The notes below the pieces were generated by a model that saw only the letters and a list, made by a program, of their open reading frames with translations, had not been told where the DNA came from and made no database searches. 64,000 bases of DNA, taken from contig NZ_JAIWOU010000002.1 in assembly GCF_021295395.1 (NCBI RefSeq), forward strand, positions 1 through 64,000, read 5' to 3'. The position numbers and the translations under genes were made by a program. Every line of letters begins with the position of its first letter. Within the stretch, counting starts at the first letter, position 1. Source of the DNA: Komagataeibacter sp. FNDCR2 (lineage in GTDB: Bacteria; Pseudomonadota; Alphaproteobacteria; Acetobacterales; Acetobacteraceae). Positions 26,501 to 34,025 of the stretch are shown here, in pieces.

Positions 26501-27036
26501 AAACCGGCGGCCCAGAGACGAAGCGTGCGTGTGTAGAATTCTGGGTTTACGCTGAACCATCTCCCTCGCATGAGGATGCGCAGGCCGGATGTGCCGTGTC
26601 GGCCGTCAAGGTCATGGCGCGGTGTATTGGAAACGATCCTGCGCAGCGCGGCAGGCGAATTGGTGCCGAACCTTTCCTGCGCCTGTTCGCGTAATTTGTA
26701 GAGTGCCAAAAATACCCGGTTTGCCTGTTCCGCCCGGGCAGACCCCTCGCCGTTGGCAACGTCGGGACGCGTCTTGGCAACATATATTGCGCTGGCAAGG
26801 CGTCCCAGCACGCCCTGATCCATCTGGGGCAACCAGATGAGGACGGCCACCGTGTCGATGTCCGGCTCGTCGAGCGCATATGCCGGCGCGCAGGTCGGGC
26901 ATAACGGGATGTCCGCGACCGAGAGACGGGCACTCATATTGCCGCAGCACTTGCAGCCCTGCCCTTCCGGAACCGGGTTCATGGAGAGCCTGAGAGCGCC
27001 CTTGGGCGCCCTCGCATGCGTGATGGGGTCAAACAT
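26497..27036 (-). CDS. icmJ: IcmJ/DotN (IncI TraT) coupling-complex protein
   Basis: 179 residues from ATG 27036, immediately after the icmD stop; an in-frame TTG further upstream lies inside icmD. A four-cysteine zinc site, CKCCG...CPTCA, is followed by the family block IWLPQMDQGVLGRLASAIYVA and ANRVFLALYKLREQAQERFG, which parallels Legionella IcmJ. IcmJ/DotN binds the DotL C-terminus. The icmD-icmJ-dotO order is conserved with Legionella. Confidence 0.82.
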   Translation of the reverse strand: MFDPITHARAPKGALRLSMNPVPEGQGCKCCGNMSARLSVADIPLCPTCAPAYALDEPDIDTVAVLIWLPQMDQGVLGRLASAIYVAKTRPDVANGEGSARAEQANRVFLALYKLREQAQERFGTNSPAALRRIVSNTPRHDLDGRHGTSGLRILMRGRWFSVNPEFYTRTLRLWAAGL

Positions 27037-27037
27037 G

Positions 27038-27427
27038 TTACTGATCGAACAGCATCTGCTTCTGCGCGCCGGTGACGGTCGGGTTCTGCTCAAAGAGCGT
27101 GAAGGCCGTGGTGCGGGCGAGGAACGGAAATGTCAGCAGGAAGCCGCCGCAGACCAGTCCGGTGAGCACCATGCCCATGCGGATGCCTGCGTTGGGATTG
27201 CGCTGGTGCTGGTACCAGGCGAATACGGAGATTGCGAGGAGCAGGCCGCCGCCTACCCAGCAGACCATGTTCATCAGATAACCCCATGCCAGATTGATAT
27301 GGGTAGTCGCATTCTGTGCGATCTGGTCGATGGCCTGCGCATGCGCGGGCATATCGGTCAGATGCAGTGTGAGGGCGGAAATCCCGAGGACACAGGCAAG
27401 TTTTCGGGCGTGATGAAGCTTGTTCAT
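27038..27427 (-). CDS. icmD: IcmD-like (DotP/TraR) small membrane protein
   Basis: 129 residues: an N-terminal export signal (to about residue 30, ending MPAHAQA), two membrane spans (LMNMVCWVGGGLLLAISVF and GMVLTGLVCGGFLLTFPFL) separated by YQHQRNPNAGIRM, the loop typical of IcmD (there KDNP). Size and place between icmC and icmJ match. It is thought to be an inner-membrane or periplasmic part of the channel. Confidence 0.75.
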   Translation of the reverse strand: MNKLHHARKLACVLGISALTLHLTDMPAHAQAIDQIAQNATTHINLAWGYLMNMVCWVGGGLLLAISVFAWYQHQRNPNAGIRMGMVLTGLVCGGFLLTFPFLARTTAFTLFEQNPTVTGAQKQMLFDQ

Positions 27428-27461
27428 GTGTAATTCACCGTATGGATCTGGCGGAGTGTTT

Positions 27462-28013
27462 TCATGACGACCCGAGATTCATCTCGACAAGGAGCTTGGG
27501 GCCGATGACATCCGCGTTCATGACAAGGAAACCACCGACCAGCATGATGATGTTGAGTCCGGTGGATGAGTTGTTGGTGCCTTTGGCGCGGCCGACCTGC
27601 CGGATGATCGCGAAGTAGACGATCAGCGCGCCATAGCTCATGAAGTAAAACCGGAACATGCGCAGTATCGCCGAGAACACCTGGACCGGTCCGCCGGTAA
27701 TGGCGCTGGTCAGGGTGTCGATCGACACGGCGGCCGGGGCGTTGCTGCCGGAAAGGGACGCGCTTGTATCAAACCCGAGTGTCTGGTTGCCCATGTTCAG
27801 GAACTGGGGGAATGAAAGCAGTGTCGCGCCGACGAAAATCATGAATTCAGGCACGAACGGCCGACCGACCATACCGGCGGCCTGGGCCGAGCGTTCATAG
27901 ATCCCGTAGACGCCGCCAAGAAGGAATGATGCCCCGCCAATATAGCAAAGCATCGGTAGCACCCATTCCAGTGCGGCCCCGATATCCGCGACGAAATTGA
28001 ACAGTCCCTGCAT
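27462..28013 (-). CDS. icmC: IcmC-like (DotE/TraQ) membrane protein
   Basis: A 183-residue protein with four hydrophobic segments (around residues 14-38, 55-70, 115-140 and 150-172). It is the same type of polytopic protein as IncI TraQ and Legionella IcmC, which precede IcmD/TraR. The assignment rests mainly on synteny, size and topology. It is separated from icmD by 34 bases, which contain no other feature. Confidence 0.65.
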   Translation of the reverse strand: MQGLFNFVADIGAALEWVLPMLCYIGGASFLLGGVYGIYERSAQAAGMVGRPFVPEFMIFVGATLLSFPQFLNMGNQTLGFDTSASLSGSNAPAAVSIDTLTSAITGGPVQVFSAILRMFRFYFMSYGALIVYFAIIRQVGRAKGTNNSSTGLNIIMLVGGFLVMNADVIGPKLLVEMNLGSS

Positions 28014-28020
28014 GGGATGA

Positions 28021-29250
28021 TTACCGGATTACGCCGCGCTCGGTCTGGACGACCCAGCCGTTCCGTTCCTGCCTGACGGATACGACCTTCCCCCATGCAC
28101 CGAGATCGGCGCCGGGTTCGACGCGGATCGGATTGCCTTCCGGGCCTGTGAGGATGGCAATGTCGGGAGCGGCGGCCTGAACCGTGTAATGCGGCAGGGC
28201 GATGGCTGGCGCGGCGGGTGCGTCGTGGTGCGCGCTTTCATGATGGGCCGGCTTCTTCTCCTGGGGCGGCGTCTGCGGCGCTTTTGCCGGGGGCGTGACA
28301 GGAGGCGTTGCATTTGCCTGCACCGCCGGTTCTGGGGCGGGGGCAGGAACGGGCTGAGCCCTCGTGGCCTGTTCACGGGCCTGAGTTTCCAGCATGTCCT
28401 CGCGATGCCGCAGTTCATCCAGACGGCCACCGAACTCGCCCATACCGGTTGCAAGCTTTTCACCGAATGCCTGCTGCGTCGTGTCCAGTTTGTGTTCGAG
28501 TGTATCAACGTGGTCGGAAAGTTCTTCCATCCGGTGGCTGATTTCCACGAGAAGGCGGTCCTCGGCCGTGGGTTGTGTAGAAGATGCAGCCGGCGCGGCA
28601 TGTTCATCGGCGGGCGACGCCGGCGGCTCTACAGGTCCCGCAGCTACCGACGCGGCTGAAACGGATGGGGGCTGCATGCCGGGCGGCTGTGCGGTCTGAA
28701 TGGAACCGGACTCTACTGTTGGGGCCATAGGGGGGGCCACCTGGATCGATGCAGGGAAAGGAGCAGTGTTCGGCACAGGCATGCTGGCCTGTAGCTGTGC
28801 CTGCCCAGCCACAGGCGGCGTGTTCGGCGTATCAAACCGGGGGGGCGATATGCTTGCTGTCTGGGACGCGGTCTGGTTCGGTGCCGGATTGAGTGTCGTG
28901 CCGCTGGCGTTGGGAGCGCCCTGTTGCACGACAAAGGGAACGGACACACCATGGTGTGCGGCAAGAAAACCCCCAATACCCATGCCGCCGACAAGGACTG
29001 CGGCGCCGATGTAGATATTCCGGCGAGACAGGACTGACCGGGCTACCTGCGCTTCGTCCTGCGGAACACGCCCGCGTGCTGTCGTCATCTGTGCCGGCCC
29101 CTGCGGGGGTTCCGAACCCGTGGCGTCCGGGCTGCGGACACCGGGCTGCGGCGGCGGGCCGCCCGGACTACCCTGGGCGTTGCTTGCGGGCGTACGTAGC
29201 ATCGTCACCGATCCGCCGTCAGTTTCCTGCATGAGTGCGCTACCTTTCAT
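28021..29250 (-). CDS. dotF: DotF/IcmG-like (TraP) bitopic protein
   Basis: 409 residues from ATG 29250, chosen because AGGAGAGG lies four bases upstream. Topology: a cytoplasmic tail of about 80 residues, one membrane span (IYIGAAVLVGGMGIGGFLA), a long Pro/Ala-rich region, a coiled coil (about 225-295, MEELSDHVDTLEHKLDTTQQ) and a C-terminal domain of about 55 residues starting PHYTVQAAAPDIAILTG, which resembles the IcmG/TraP C-terminus. DotF links inner and outer complexes of the type IVB system. Confidence 0.75.
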   Translation of the reverse strand: MKGSALMQETDGGSVTMLRTPASNAQGSPGGPPPQPGVRSPDATGSEPPQGPAQMTTARGRVPQDEAQVARSVLSRRNIYIGAAVLVGGMGIGGFLAAHHGVSVPFVVQQGAPNASGTTLNPAPNQTASQTASISPPRFDTPNTPPVAGQAQLQASMPVPNTAPFPASIQVAPPMAPTVESGSIQTAQPPGMQPPSVSAASVAAGPVEPPASPADEHAAPAASSTQPTAEDRLLVEISHRMEELSDHVDTLEHKLDTTQQAFGEKLATGMGEFGGRLDELRHREDMLETQAREQATRAQPVPAPAPEPAVQANATPPVTPPAKAPQTPPQEKKPAHHESAHHDAPAAPAIALPHYTVQAAAPDIAILTGPEGNPIRVEPGADLGAWGKVVSVRQERNGWVVQTERGVIR

Positions 29251-29285
29251 AGGACCTCTCCTTTGTCGCACCATTGTGGGGCGAC

Positions 29286-29303
29286 CGGTTGTGGGTGCGG
29301 ATC
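29286..29303 (-). promoter_or_regulatory. Copy C of the repeated conjugation-cluster element
   Basis: Sense-strand GATCCGCACCCACAACCG, 16 contiguous bases identical to copies A and D. It overlaps the dotG stop and lies 35 bases before the dotF ATG. The following GGTGCG could pair with its CGCACC to make a larger stem. Confidence 0.5.
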
Positions 29304-30651
29304 AGGGCGCATAGACAGGCTCGTCGAAGAGTACGCCGACCTCGTCACCCTGTTTGAGCTTGACCGTGGCCTGCTGCGCGGTCTGCTTCTGGAGCACCTG
29401 CGAGAGCTGCTCTCCCATCCGCCCGGAGGCGGCACCCATCTGCTGGGCAAGATTGAGATGGGTGAACGAGGTCATCCCGTATCCGCCGGTGTAGGACGTC
29501 GTGTTCGCGCTCATCATTGCGTTGCCGAGCCCCTCAACGAAGGCCGCTGCCGTTGGCAGGATGATGCGGGTGGCGAGATGCTCGTCCACTTCGGACGCGA
29601 CACCGGTTTCGGCGGTTTTGGGGGATACGGCGTAAGCCGAGACCGCAATGGGGTCTGTATCGCCAATCATCAGGCGGTCAAGCTTGATGACGAGCCGGTC
29701 GTTCTTCATCTGGAACGCGCCGCTGATACGCGCCTTGGGGAATGGACCTGAATCTATCTCGACAAGCACCTGGTCACCCAGATCGCTGTTCGAGGTGATG
29801 ACCGAATGGCCATAGACACCCCGGCCTGCGGCAAGCATGGGTTTCTGTCCCGCGTGTGATGACTGGCTGGCGCTTCCTGCAGGTGACGTCTGTGCCCCAC
29901 TGTCATTCGTATTTTCGGCGCTTCGGCCAAAGGCATCGGCCCGGACTATCGTGGAAGCGGTCGAACTGGCGATGCTGTTACCGCGGCGGGTGGAAGGACG
30001 GCTGTCATCATCCGGGAGCATCATTTCAAGCTGGGAGCCATGTCCGGACCACGCGGCGATCAGCTCGGCCTGCGCTGCAAGGCTGATTGCGGGCTCTTCG
30101 TGCGACGTATTCGCGTGAAGCGTCTTCGCGGCTGGCGTCGCGGATGTTGCAGGAGCGTTGCTGAACGGATCATTCACCTGTGATGGTGGCGGTTTGGGTG
30201 CCGGTTGCACTTCCCGAGCGGAAGGCTTCGAGCCGGAAGGGGGGGGTGTGACGGGCGCCGGTGGCTTTTTGTTCTGTGCCTCGTCCGTAGGTTTCGTAGT
30301 TCCTGGCGGGTCTCCCAGTTCGGCTATGTGGTGTTCCCTCGGGAGGTCGCGGCCGGAAAGGGCGGGCGTATAGGACTGGTTCTTTCGCGCAGCGTCTTCG
30401 GCGTTTTTCTTTTCCTGCTGGCTGGTGATGTCATCGAGACGTGGCGACTGGTTGTTGCCACCCGCGGGTGCCGTGAGGGCGGGTGTCTTCACGCTTGCGG
30501 AGTGCGGTGTATCCTGCCTGCCGACATGAAACACGAAGTACAGGACTGCGAGACCGATCGCGAACAGCACGACGACATAGGCGGCAACGCGCCGTGTATC
30601 GTCAAGGCTTGCGCGCAGCCTGGTCCTGGGAGGTTCTGGCTGTGCGTTCAC
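29302..30651 (-). CDS. dotG: DotG/IcmE (TraO) VirB10-like channel protein
   Basis: 449 residues, close to IncI TraO and much shorter than Legionella DotG, which has a long repeat region. A membrane span near residues 22-42 (VAAYVVVLFAIGLAVLYFV) precedes a Pro-rich stalk and a C-terminal VirB10-like barrel (GDQVLVEIDSGPFPKARISG ... GDEVGVLFDEPVYAP). It spans both membranes and forms the channel core with DotH and DotF. GTG 30651 overlaps the dotH stop. Confidence 0.9.
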   Translation of the reverse strand: MNAQPEPPRTRLRASLDDTRRVAAYVVVLFAIGLAVLYFVFHVGRQDTPHSASVKTPALTAPAGGNNQSPRLDDITSQQEKKNAEDAARKNQSYTPALSGRDLPREHHIAELGDPPGTTKPTDEAQNKKPPAPVTPPPSGSKPSAREVQPAPKPPPSQVNDPFSNAPATSATPAAKTLHANTSHEEPAISLAAQAELIAAWSGHGSQLEMMLPDDDSRPSTRRGNSIASSTASTIVRADAFGRSAENTNDSGAQTSPAGSASQSSHAGQKPMLAAGRGVYGHSVITSNSDLGDQVLVEIDSGPFPKARISGAFQMKNDRLVIKLDRLMIGDTDPIAVSAYAVSPKTAETGVASEVDEHLATRIILPTAAAFVEGLGNAMMSANTTSYTGGYGMTSFTHLNLAQQMGAASGRMGEQLSQVLQKQTAQQATVKLKQGDEVGVLFDEPVYAP

Positions 30652-31583
30652 GGGCCATCCTTCGCGAGATGGAGAGGAAAGGGTGGCGTTCCGGCACCAT
30701 TGTTTACGAGGACTTCAGGCGTTTCTGGAATTTCGAAGACCGTGAAGCCATACTGCGCTTCATGCCCCGTAGGCCCGGGGGAAACGACTTCGTAATTCGT
30801 TCGTAGATACATGTGGTGACCGTACTGCCAGGCGCGTATGCGGTCCGGGTCTCCACCTGAAACCAGAAGCGGTACTGCTTCGGCCGGTGGTGTGCCGTCG
30901 AGCATGGCGTTGAAAAACGAGGAGCCTGTGGCCGGTATGTCCGGCCCTGCACTTGGCCTGTCATGTGCGTTTGGACCGCGCGCGGCTATGCGGGCGGTAA
31001 GATCGGCGTCATATGAGCCGGTTCCTGCCACGATCATGAAACTGATGGGTTTTGGCGCACCCTTGAGACTGACGAGCACACCGCCATGGGCGTAGCGTGT
31101 AACCGGCGTGAGCTGCAGCACATTCGAACCCGGCTCCGGCACACAGGCATTGATGCCGACCGGGCGTACGGCGGTATTATGCCCCGCCCCGTCCTGATCA
31201 CAGCCGCCGTTCTTGTTGCTGGCGATGTCCCATGCAATTGGCCACGGCTGACCCGTCTCATCAAGAAATGTGATGGATGCCGGATAATCCTGTGCGATCC
31301 GCACGATATTGATCTGTGCGCCAGCCGCCATGGCGACCGTTACGGAGCGCGAAACCGGCACCACGATCCGGTGCGGGTCATCGGCCCCGTCAAGCGCCCG
31401 CTGGCCCGCGTCAAAGCGGTTATAGAGCCTGCCCATCGCGTCGGGAGGCGGCGGCAGGCTGCCCGCATAGACGGGATCGGCATGCTCGGACCTGTCATCA
31501 TGATTGAGGGACTGGGCGTACATGGCCGGGAATGGGGCTGAGGCAAGCATCAGACCCAGTAATACCGTGCGTGATGAGACCAT
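30648..31583 (-). CDS. dotH: DotH/IcmK (TraN) outer-membrane channel protein
   Basis: A 311-residue exported protein with a signal sequence ending near residue 23 (FPAMYAQS). Family blocks include the N-terminal RSVTVAMAAGAQINIVRIAQ, then YPASITFLDETGQPWPIAWD, NVLQLTPVTRYAHGGVLVSL, and DADLTARIAARGPNAHD. DotH is the main outer-membrane ring subunit with DotC and DotD. ATG 31583 directly follows the dotI stop without a gap. Confidence 0.9.
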   Translation of the reverse strand: MVSSRTVLLGLMLASAPFPAMYAQSLNHDDRSEHADPVYAGSLPPPPDAMGRLYNRFDAGQRALDGADDPHRIVVPVSRSVTVAMAAGAQINIVRIAQDYPASITFLDETGQPWPIAWDIASNKNGGCDQDGAGHNTAVRPVGINACVPEPGSNVLQLTPVTRYAHGGVLVSLKGAPKPISFMIVAGTGSYDADLTARIAARGPNAHDRPSAGPDIPATGSSFFNAMLDGTPPAEAVPLLVSGGDPDRIRAWQYGHHMYLRTNYEVVSPGPTGHEAQYGFTVFEIPETPEVLVNNGAGTPPFPLHLAKDGP

Positions 31584-32231
31584 TCAGTCACCGCCATCAC
31601 TGGCACGAGGTGCGTTCAGCTCCGCAATGACCAGCCCATCGGGATGAAGGGGATCATTCGTCCGGCGAATTATGACGTTGACCGCAAGCAGGTCGGTCTT
31701 GGAGCCGCTGCCGTTCTCCCATTTGAGGTACATGGGAAAATAGACATGCCATTCATAGTCCCCGCGCGGTGTAATTCCTTCCCATCTGACCGAGCCTGCG
31801 GATTTGAGGGATGCCGTCAGCATGACCCTCCTGCTCTTGATAAACTCGATATTCCCTGGCTTCTTGAAGGCATCGAGCCATGTATTCCATGCCGGGGTGG
31901 TGAAGTATTGGGCATAGGATGAAAGTTGCTGCGCGTATTGCAAGAAATTGATCGTATAAAGGCCGGTTACCTTCTCGACGCTCCAGTTCGTAACCTGAGC
32001 GTCCGTGAAATACGGCTGATCGGTAACGATCAGCTCACGCGGCTTTCCGAACGGGTCGTGATAGATGTGCTTCACGCGGGGTGGATGCGTGATTGCCACG
32101 AAAAGGGAAATCGCCAGACCGACGTTGACGATCATGCTGACAATAAGGGTAAGCGTCAGCCGCCCCATCATCAGTTGCCCGAATGTCGGATCAAGAAGAC
32201 GTCGTGTAATCGCCTGACTGCTATTGCGCAT
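31584..32231 (-). CDS. dotI: DotI/IcmL (TraM) inner-membrane protein
   Basis: 215 residues from ATG 32231 (MRNSSQAITRRLLDP), three bases after the regulator stop. One membrane span (TLTLIVSMIVNVGLAISLFVA) is followed by the periplasmic DotI domain: the block PYFTDAQVTNWSVEKVTGLY, then the VMLTASLKSAGSVRWEG segment and a C-terminal VNVIIRRTND. It resembles VirB8 in role and sits in the inner-membrane ring. Confidence 0.9.
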   Translation of the reverse strand: MRNSSQAITRRLLDPTFGQLMMGRLTLTLIVSMIVNVGLAISLFVAITHPPRVKHIYHDPFGKPRELIVTDQPYFTDAQVTNWSVEKVTGLYTINFLQYAQQLSSYAQYFTTPAWNTWLDAFKKPGNIEFIKSRRVMLTASLKSAGSVRWEGITPRGDYEWHVYFPMYLKWENGSGSKTDLLAVNVIIRRTNDPLHPDGLVIAELNAPRASDGGD

Positions 32232-32233
32232 GT

Positions 32234-32998
32234 TCAGGCAAATCCGGCTGCGTATGTGGCAAGACGCCTGCGTCCGAGCAGGCTGCAATGCACGGTTTTC
32301 TGGTCGCGTGGCGAGACGAAGAAGATCCGGCTGGTGACACGGCAGATTTTCTTGACCATCTGACCTGCCACCGTGCTGTTTTCGGGAACGGCGAACGGAT
32401 CGTCAGACGGGCAGCTCGTGCGCAGCGTGAGGCCGGTCCTGGCGGGAAGGCCTGCGCGACGCGCGGCCTCGCCGACGGTCTTGACCGTCAGGCCAAGAAT
32501 TCTGGCAATGAAGGCAGGGCTGTAGAGGCGTTTCCAGAGTTCGGCGAGATGTGAGACAGCCCGGTCATCCCAGATCGCGCGGCCGGATTGGTTGCGCGAG
32601 ACCAATCCGGAAAAGTCAAGTTTATTTAAATAAGTATTTGATTTTGTGATTGAAATGTGCGGGGGGGGGGGGGGCGCCATGAGCAAGGCGGCGCCAGCCG
32701 CCCGACCGCGTAGCGGTCGACGTACGCCAAGGCGTATAGCCTTGGCGCGTACGGCCTGGATGGTACGCCCCGTGACGCGCGCGATAAATTTCACCGCGAC
32801 CTGCGTCGGGTACCTTAACATAACGTACCGCTCTTCATCCGCGCTCCAGCGCGGTGTCCGGCCGACCTGTCCATTTTCGGGGAACCTGCCGTCCGTCCCC
32901 GTTCGCACCGTAGGGGCGGGGGAGCCGATAAATACAGGAGTTAAATAGTCCTGATAAAAACGGGAAAATGCGCTTCCTGTTATTAGTGAAGACCGCAC
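32234..32998 (-). CDS. Putative two-domain DNA-binding regulator with an internal C14 tract
   Basis: 254 residues from GTG 32998; AGGAGG six bases upstream decides this over a TTG at 33019. Residues about 50-90 (RWSADEERYVMLRYPTQVAV, then ARVTGRTIQAVRAKAIRLGV) form one Myb/GcrA-like helix-turn-helix. A second one (residues about 140-185) is AIWDDRAVSHLAELWKRLYS, then FIARILGLTVKTVGEAARRA. Between them lies MAPPPPP, encoded by 14 consecutive C residues. It is the first gene of the conjugation block and abuts dotI, so autoregulation or control of the tra-pil genes is plausible. The family is not identified further. Confidence 0.6.
   Translation of the reverse strand: MRSSLITGSAFSRFYQDYLTPVFIGSPAPTVRTGTDGRFPENGQVGRTPRWSADEERYVMLRYPTQVAVKFIARVTGRTIQAVRAKAIRLGVRRPLRGRAAGAALLMAPPPPPHISITKSNTYLNKLDFSGLVSRNQSGRAIWDDRAVSHLAELWKRLYSPAFIARILGLTVKTVGEAARRAGLPARTGLTLRTSCPSDDPFAVPENSTVAGQMVKKICRVTSRIFFVSPRDQKTVHCSLLGRRRLATYAAGFA
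32661..32674. repeat. 14-nt homopolymer (G on plus strand, C in the coding strand)
   Basis: An uninterrupted run of 14 G inside the regulator gene. A gain or loss of one or two bases would change frame between its two DNA-binding segments. A run of this length in a GC-rich genome is either a slippage-prone switch or a place where the sequence read length is uncertain. Confidence 0.95.
32703..32753. repeat. Two adjacent hairpins beside the homopolymer
   Basis: CGACCGC-gta-GCGGTCG (32703-32719) is a perfect 7-bp stem. CGTACGCCAAGG (32721-32732) pairs with CCTTGGCGCGTACG (32740-32753) apart from a two-base bulge. Both lie in the coding sequence of the regulator, within 80 bases of the 14-G run. 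Confidence 0.8.
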
Positions 32999-33312
32999 AA
33001 GAACCCTCCTGACCTGCAATCAGTATTGAATATATTTGTTACATTACACCGTGAATGGCAGCTTTGCACGCATAATCAACCTGCCTCCCGATATTTCTAA
33101 GTAATGTGCCCCTACTGAAGGATGTAGGTATATTCACGATTACGGCTTCGGAATACCCCACGTCGTACCTGCCATGTACTTTCCGCATGGGTGCAACACG
33201 CACTTTCTGTCCGGATATATTCGCGTCGCCTCCGGTGACGATCTCCGCCTCATGTCCGCACCCACAACCGCCAGACCTATCCTCATGATGATAACATCTG
33301 TCGGAGCCAGTC
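32999..33312. promoter_or_regulatory. Divergent intergenic region between the two conjugation operons
   Basis: About 310 bases separating the minus-strand regulator-dot-pil block from the plus-strand dotA operon. It should contain both promoters. A minus frame of 91 codons (33039-33314) spans it but lacks family features and I do not call it. The first 90 bases are relatively AT-rich (AATCAGTATTGAATATATTTG), which suits a promoter for the minus operon. Copy D of the repeated element is at 33253-33270. Confidence 0.5.
33253..33270 (+). promoter_or_regulatory. Copy D of the repeated conjugation-cluster element
   Basis: TGTCCGCACCCACAACCG on the plus strand, identical in all 18 bases to copy A, 42 bases before the first small gene of the dotA operon. 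Confidence 0.5.
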
Positions 33313-33477
33313 ATGGAAGATCAGGAAGGTCGTGTTGTCACGGATCGTATGCCGCAATGGCTGGACGCCGCGCGCGCCCGGTCGGTTCTCGGGCGTGGAT
33401 GGTATGGCGAAGGAACGGCCAAAGATAACGGTGCCGGCGACCAGCCCCAACCCATGGCGCAGGGAGCGGCTACGTGA
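33313..33477 (+). CDS. Small protein of 54 residues leading the dotA operon
   Basis: ATG 33313 opens a frame (MEDQEGRVVTDRMPQWLDAA...) ending at TGA 33475-33477, which overlaps the GTG start of the next gene (GTGA). It is hydrophilic, with no membrane span and no recognised family. The only support is the tight coupling and the position just after copy D, so it may be a real small protein or a coupling leader. Confidence 0.45.
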   Translation: MEDQEGRVVTDRMPQWLDAARARSVLGRGWYGEGTAKDNGAGDQPQPMAQGAAT

Positions 33478-34025
33478 GACGTACCTTATATGCCTGCGTG
33501 ATGGTGACGGCCTGCCTCGGATATGACGCCAGTGCGGTCGCCGCGAGTTCCCAGGGGTGCGAGGCGCTGATCCAGTCCGCCGCGACGGGAATGGCAGCCC
33601 AGATGGGTGCCGATGATGCCACCATCAAGCAGCCCCAGTCCGTCACGAAGTTCACCTGTCTGGGTAATTTCTTCAGTGGCGTCGGGCTCGACATTCTGTT
33701 GAACGGAATCAATATCGCCGCGATCGCACAGGCCGCCATGGGGAAAATCTGCGCTGAACTCACCTCTACCTGGGAAAACATGGAAGGGATGGCCCAGTGC
33801 GGTCTGACCGTGACCGGCCTCGATACCAATTTCAATCTCGGACTTGGCGCCGGATCATTCTGCCCCTCGCTGAATTTCGGAGGCGGCGGTGACGCGCTGA
33901 TCAGCGCGTCCACGAACACCAATGGCAACAGTTCGTGGGACGTCACCGGAGATACCCAGTTGCCTGACGGCTACACGCTTCAACTCATGGGGGAAAGCAC
34001 CGGCATTTCCACGTTGACCCAATGA
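33474..34025 (+). CDS. Secreted protein of the dotA operon, unknown
   Basis: 183 residues from GTG 33474. Signal peptide about MRRTLYACVMVTACLGYDASAVAA. The mature part has five cysteines (SQGCEAL, FTCLGN, KICAEL, AQCGLT, SFCPSL) and Gly/Asn/Thr-rich, beta-prone C-terminal sequence. A central hydrophobic stretch (GVGLDILLNGINIAAIAQAAMG) is present. It might be a periplasmic channel component or a surface subunit. IncI plasmids have traV-traW-traX before traY (dotA), so it may take one of those places, but I cannot show homology. Confidence 0.65.
   Translation: MRRTLYACVMVTACLGYDASAVAASSQGCEALIQSAATGMAAQMGADDATIKQPQSVTKFTCLGNFFSGVGLDILLNGINIAAIAQAAMGKICAELTSTWENMEGMAQCGLTVTGLDTNFNLGLGAGSFCPSLNFGGGGDALISASTNTNGNSSWDVTGDTQLPDGYTLQLMGESTGISTLTQ

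Noticed and set aside
32723-32756. oriT or resolution site at the large hairpin near the regulator
   Set aside because: The hairpin lies fully within coding sequence and no relaxase or resolvase gene is near.
33039-33314. A 91-codon minus frame in the divergent region
   Set aside because: No family features, no good ribosome site, and it spans the place where both operon promoters and the repeated element should be.
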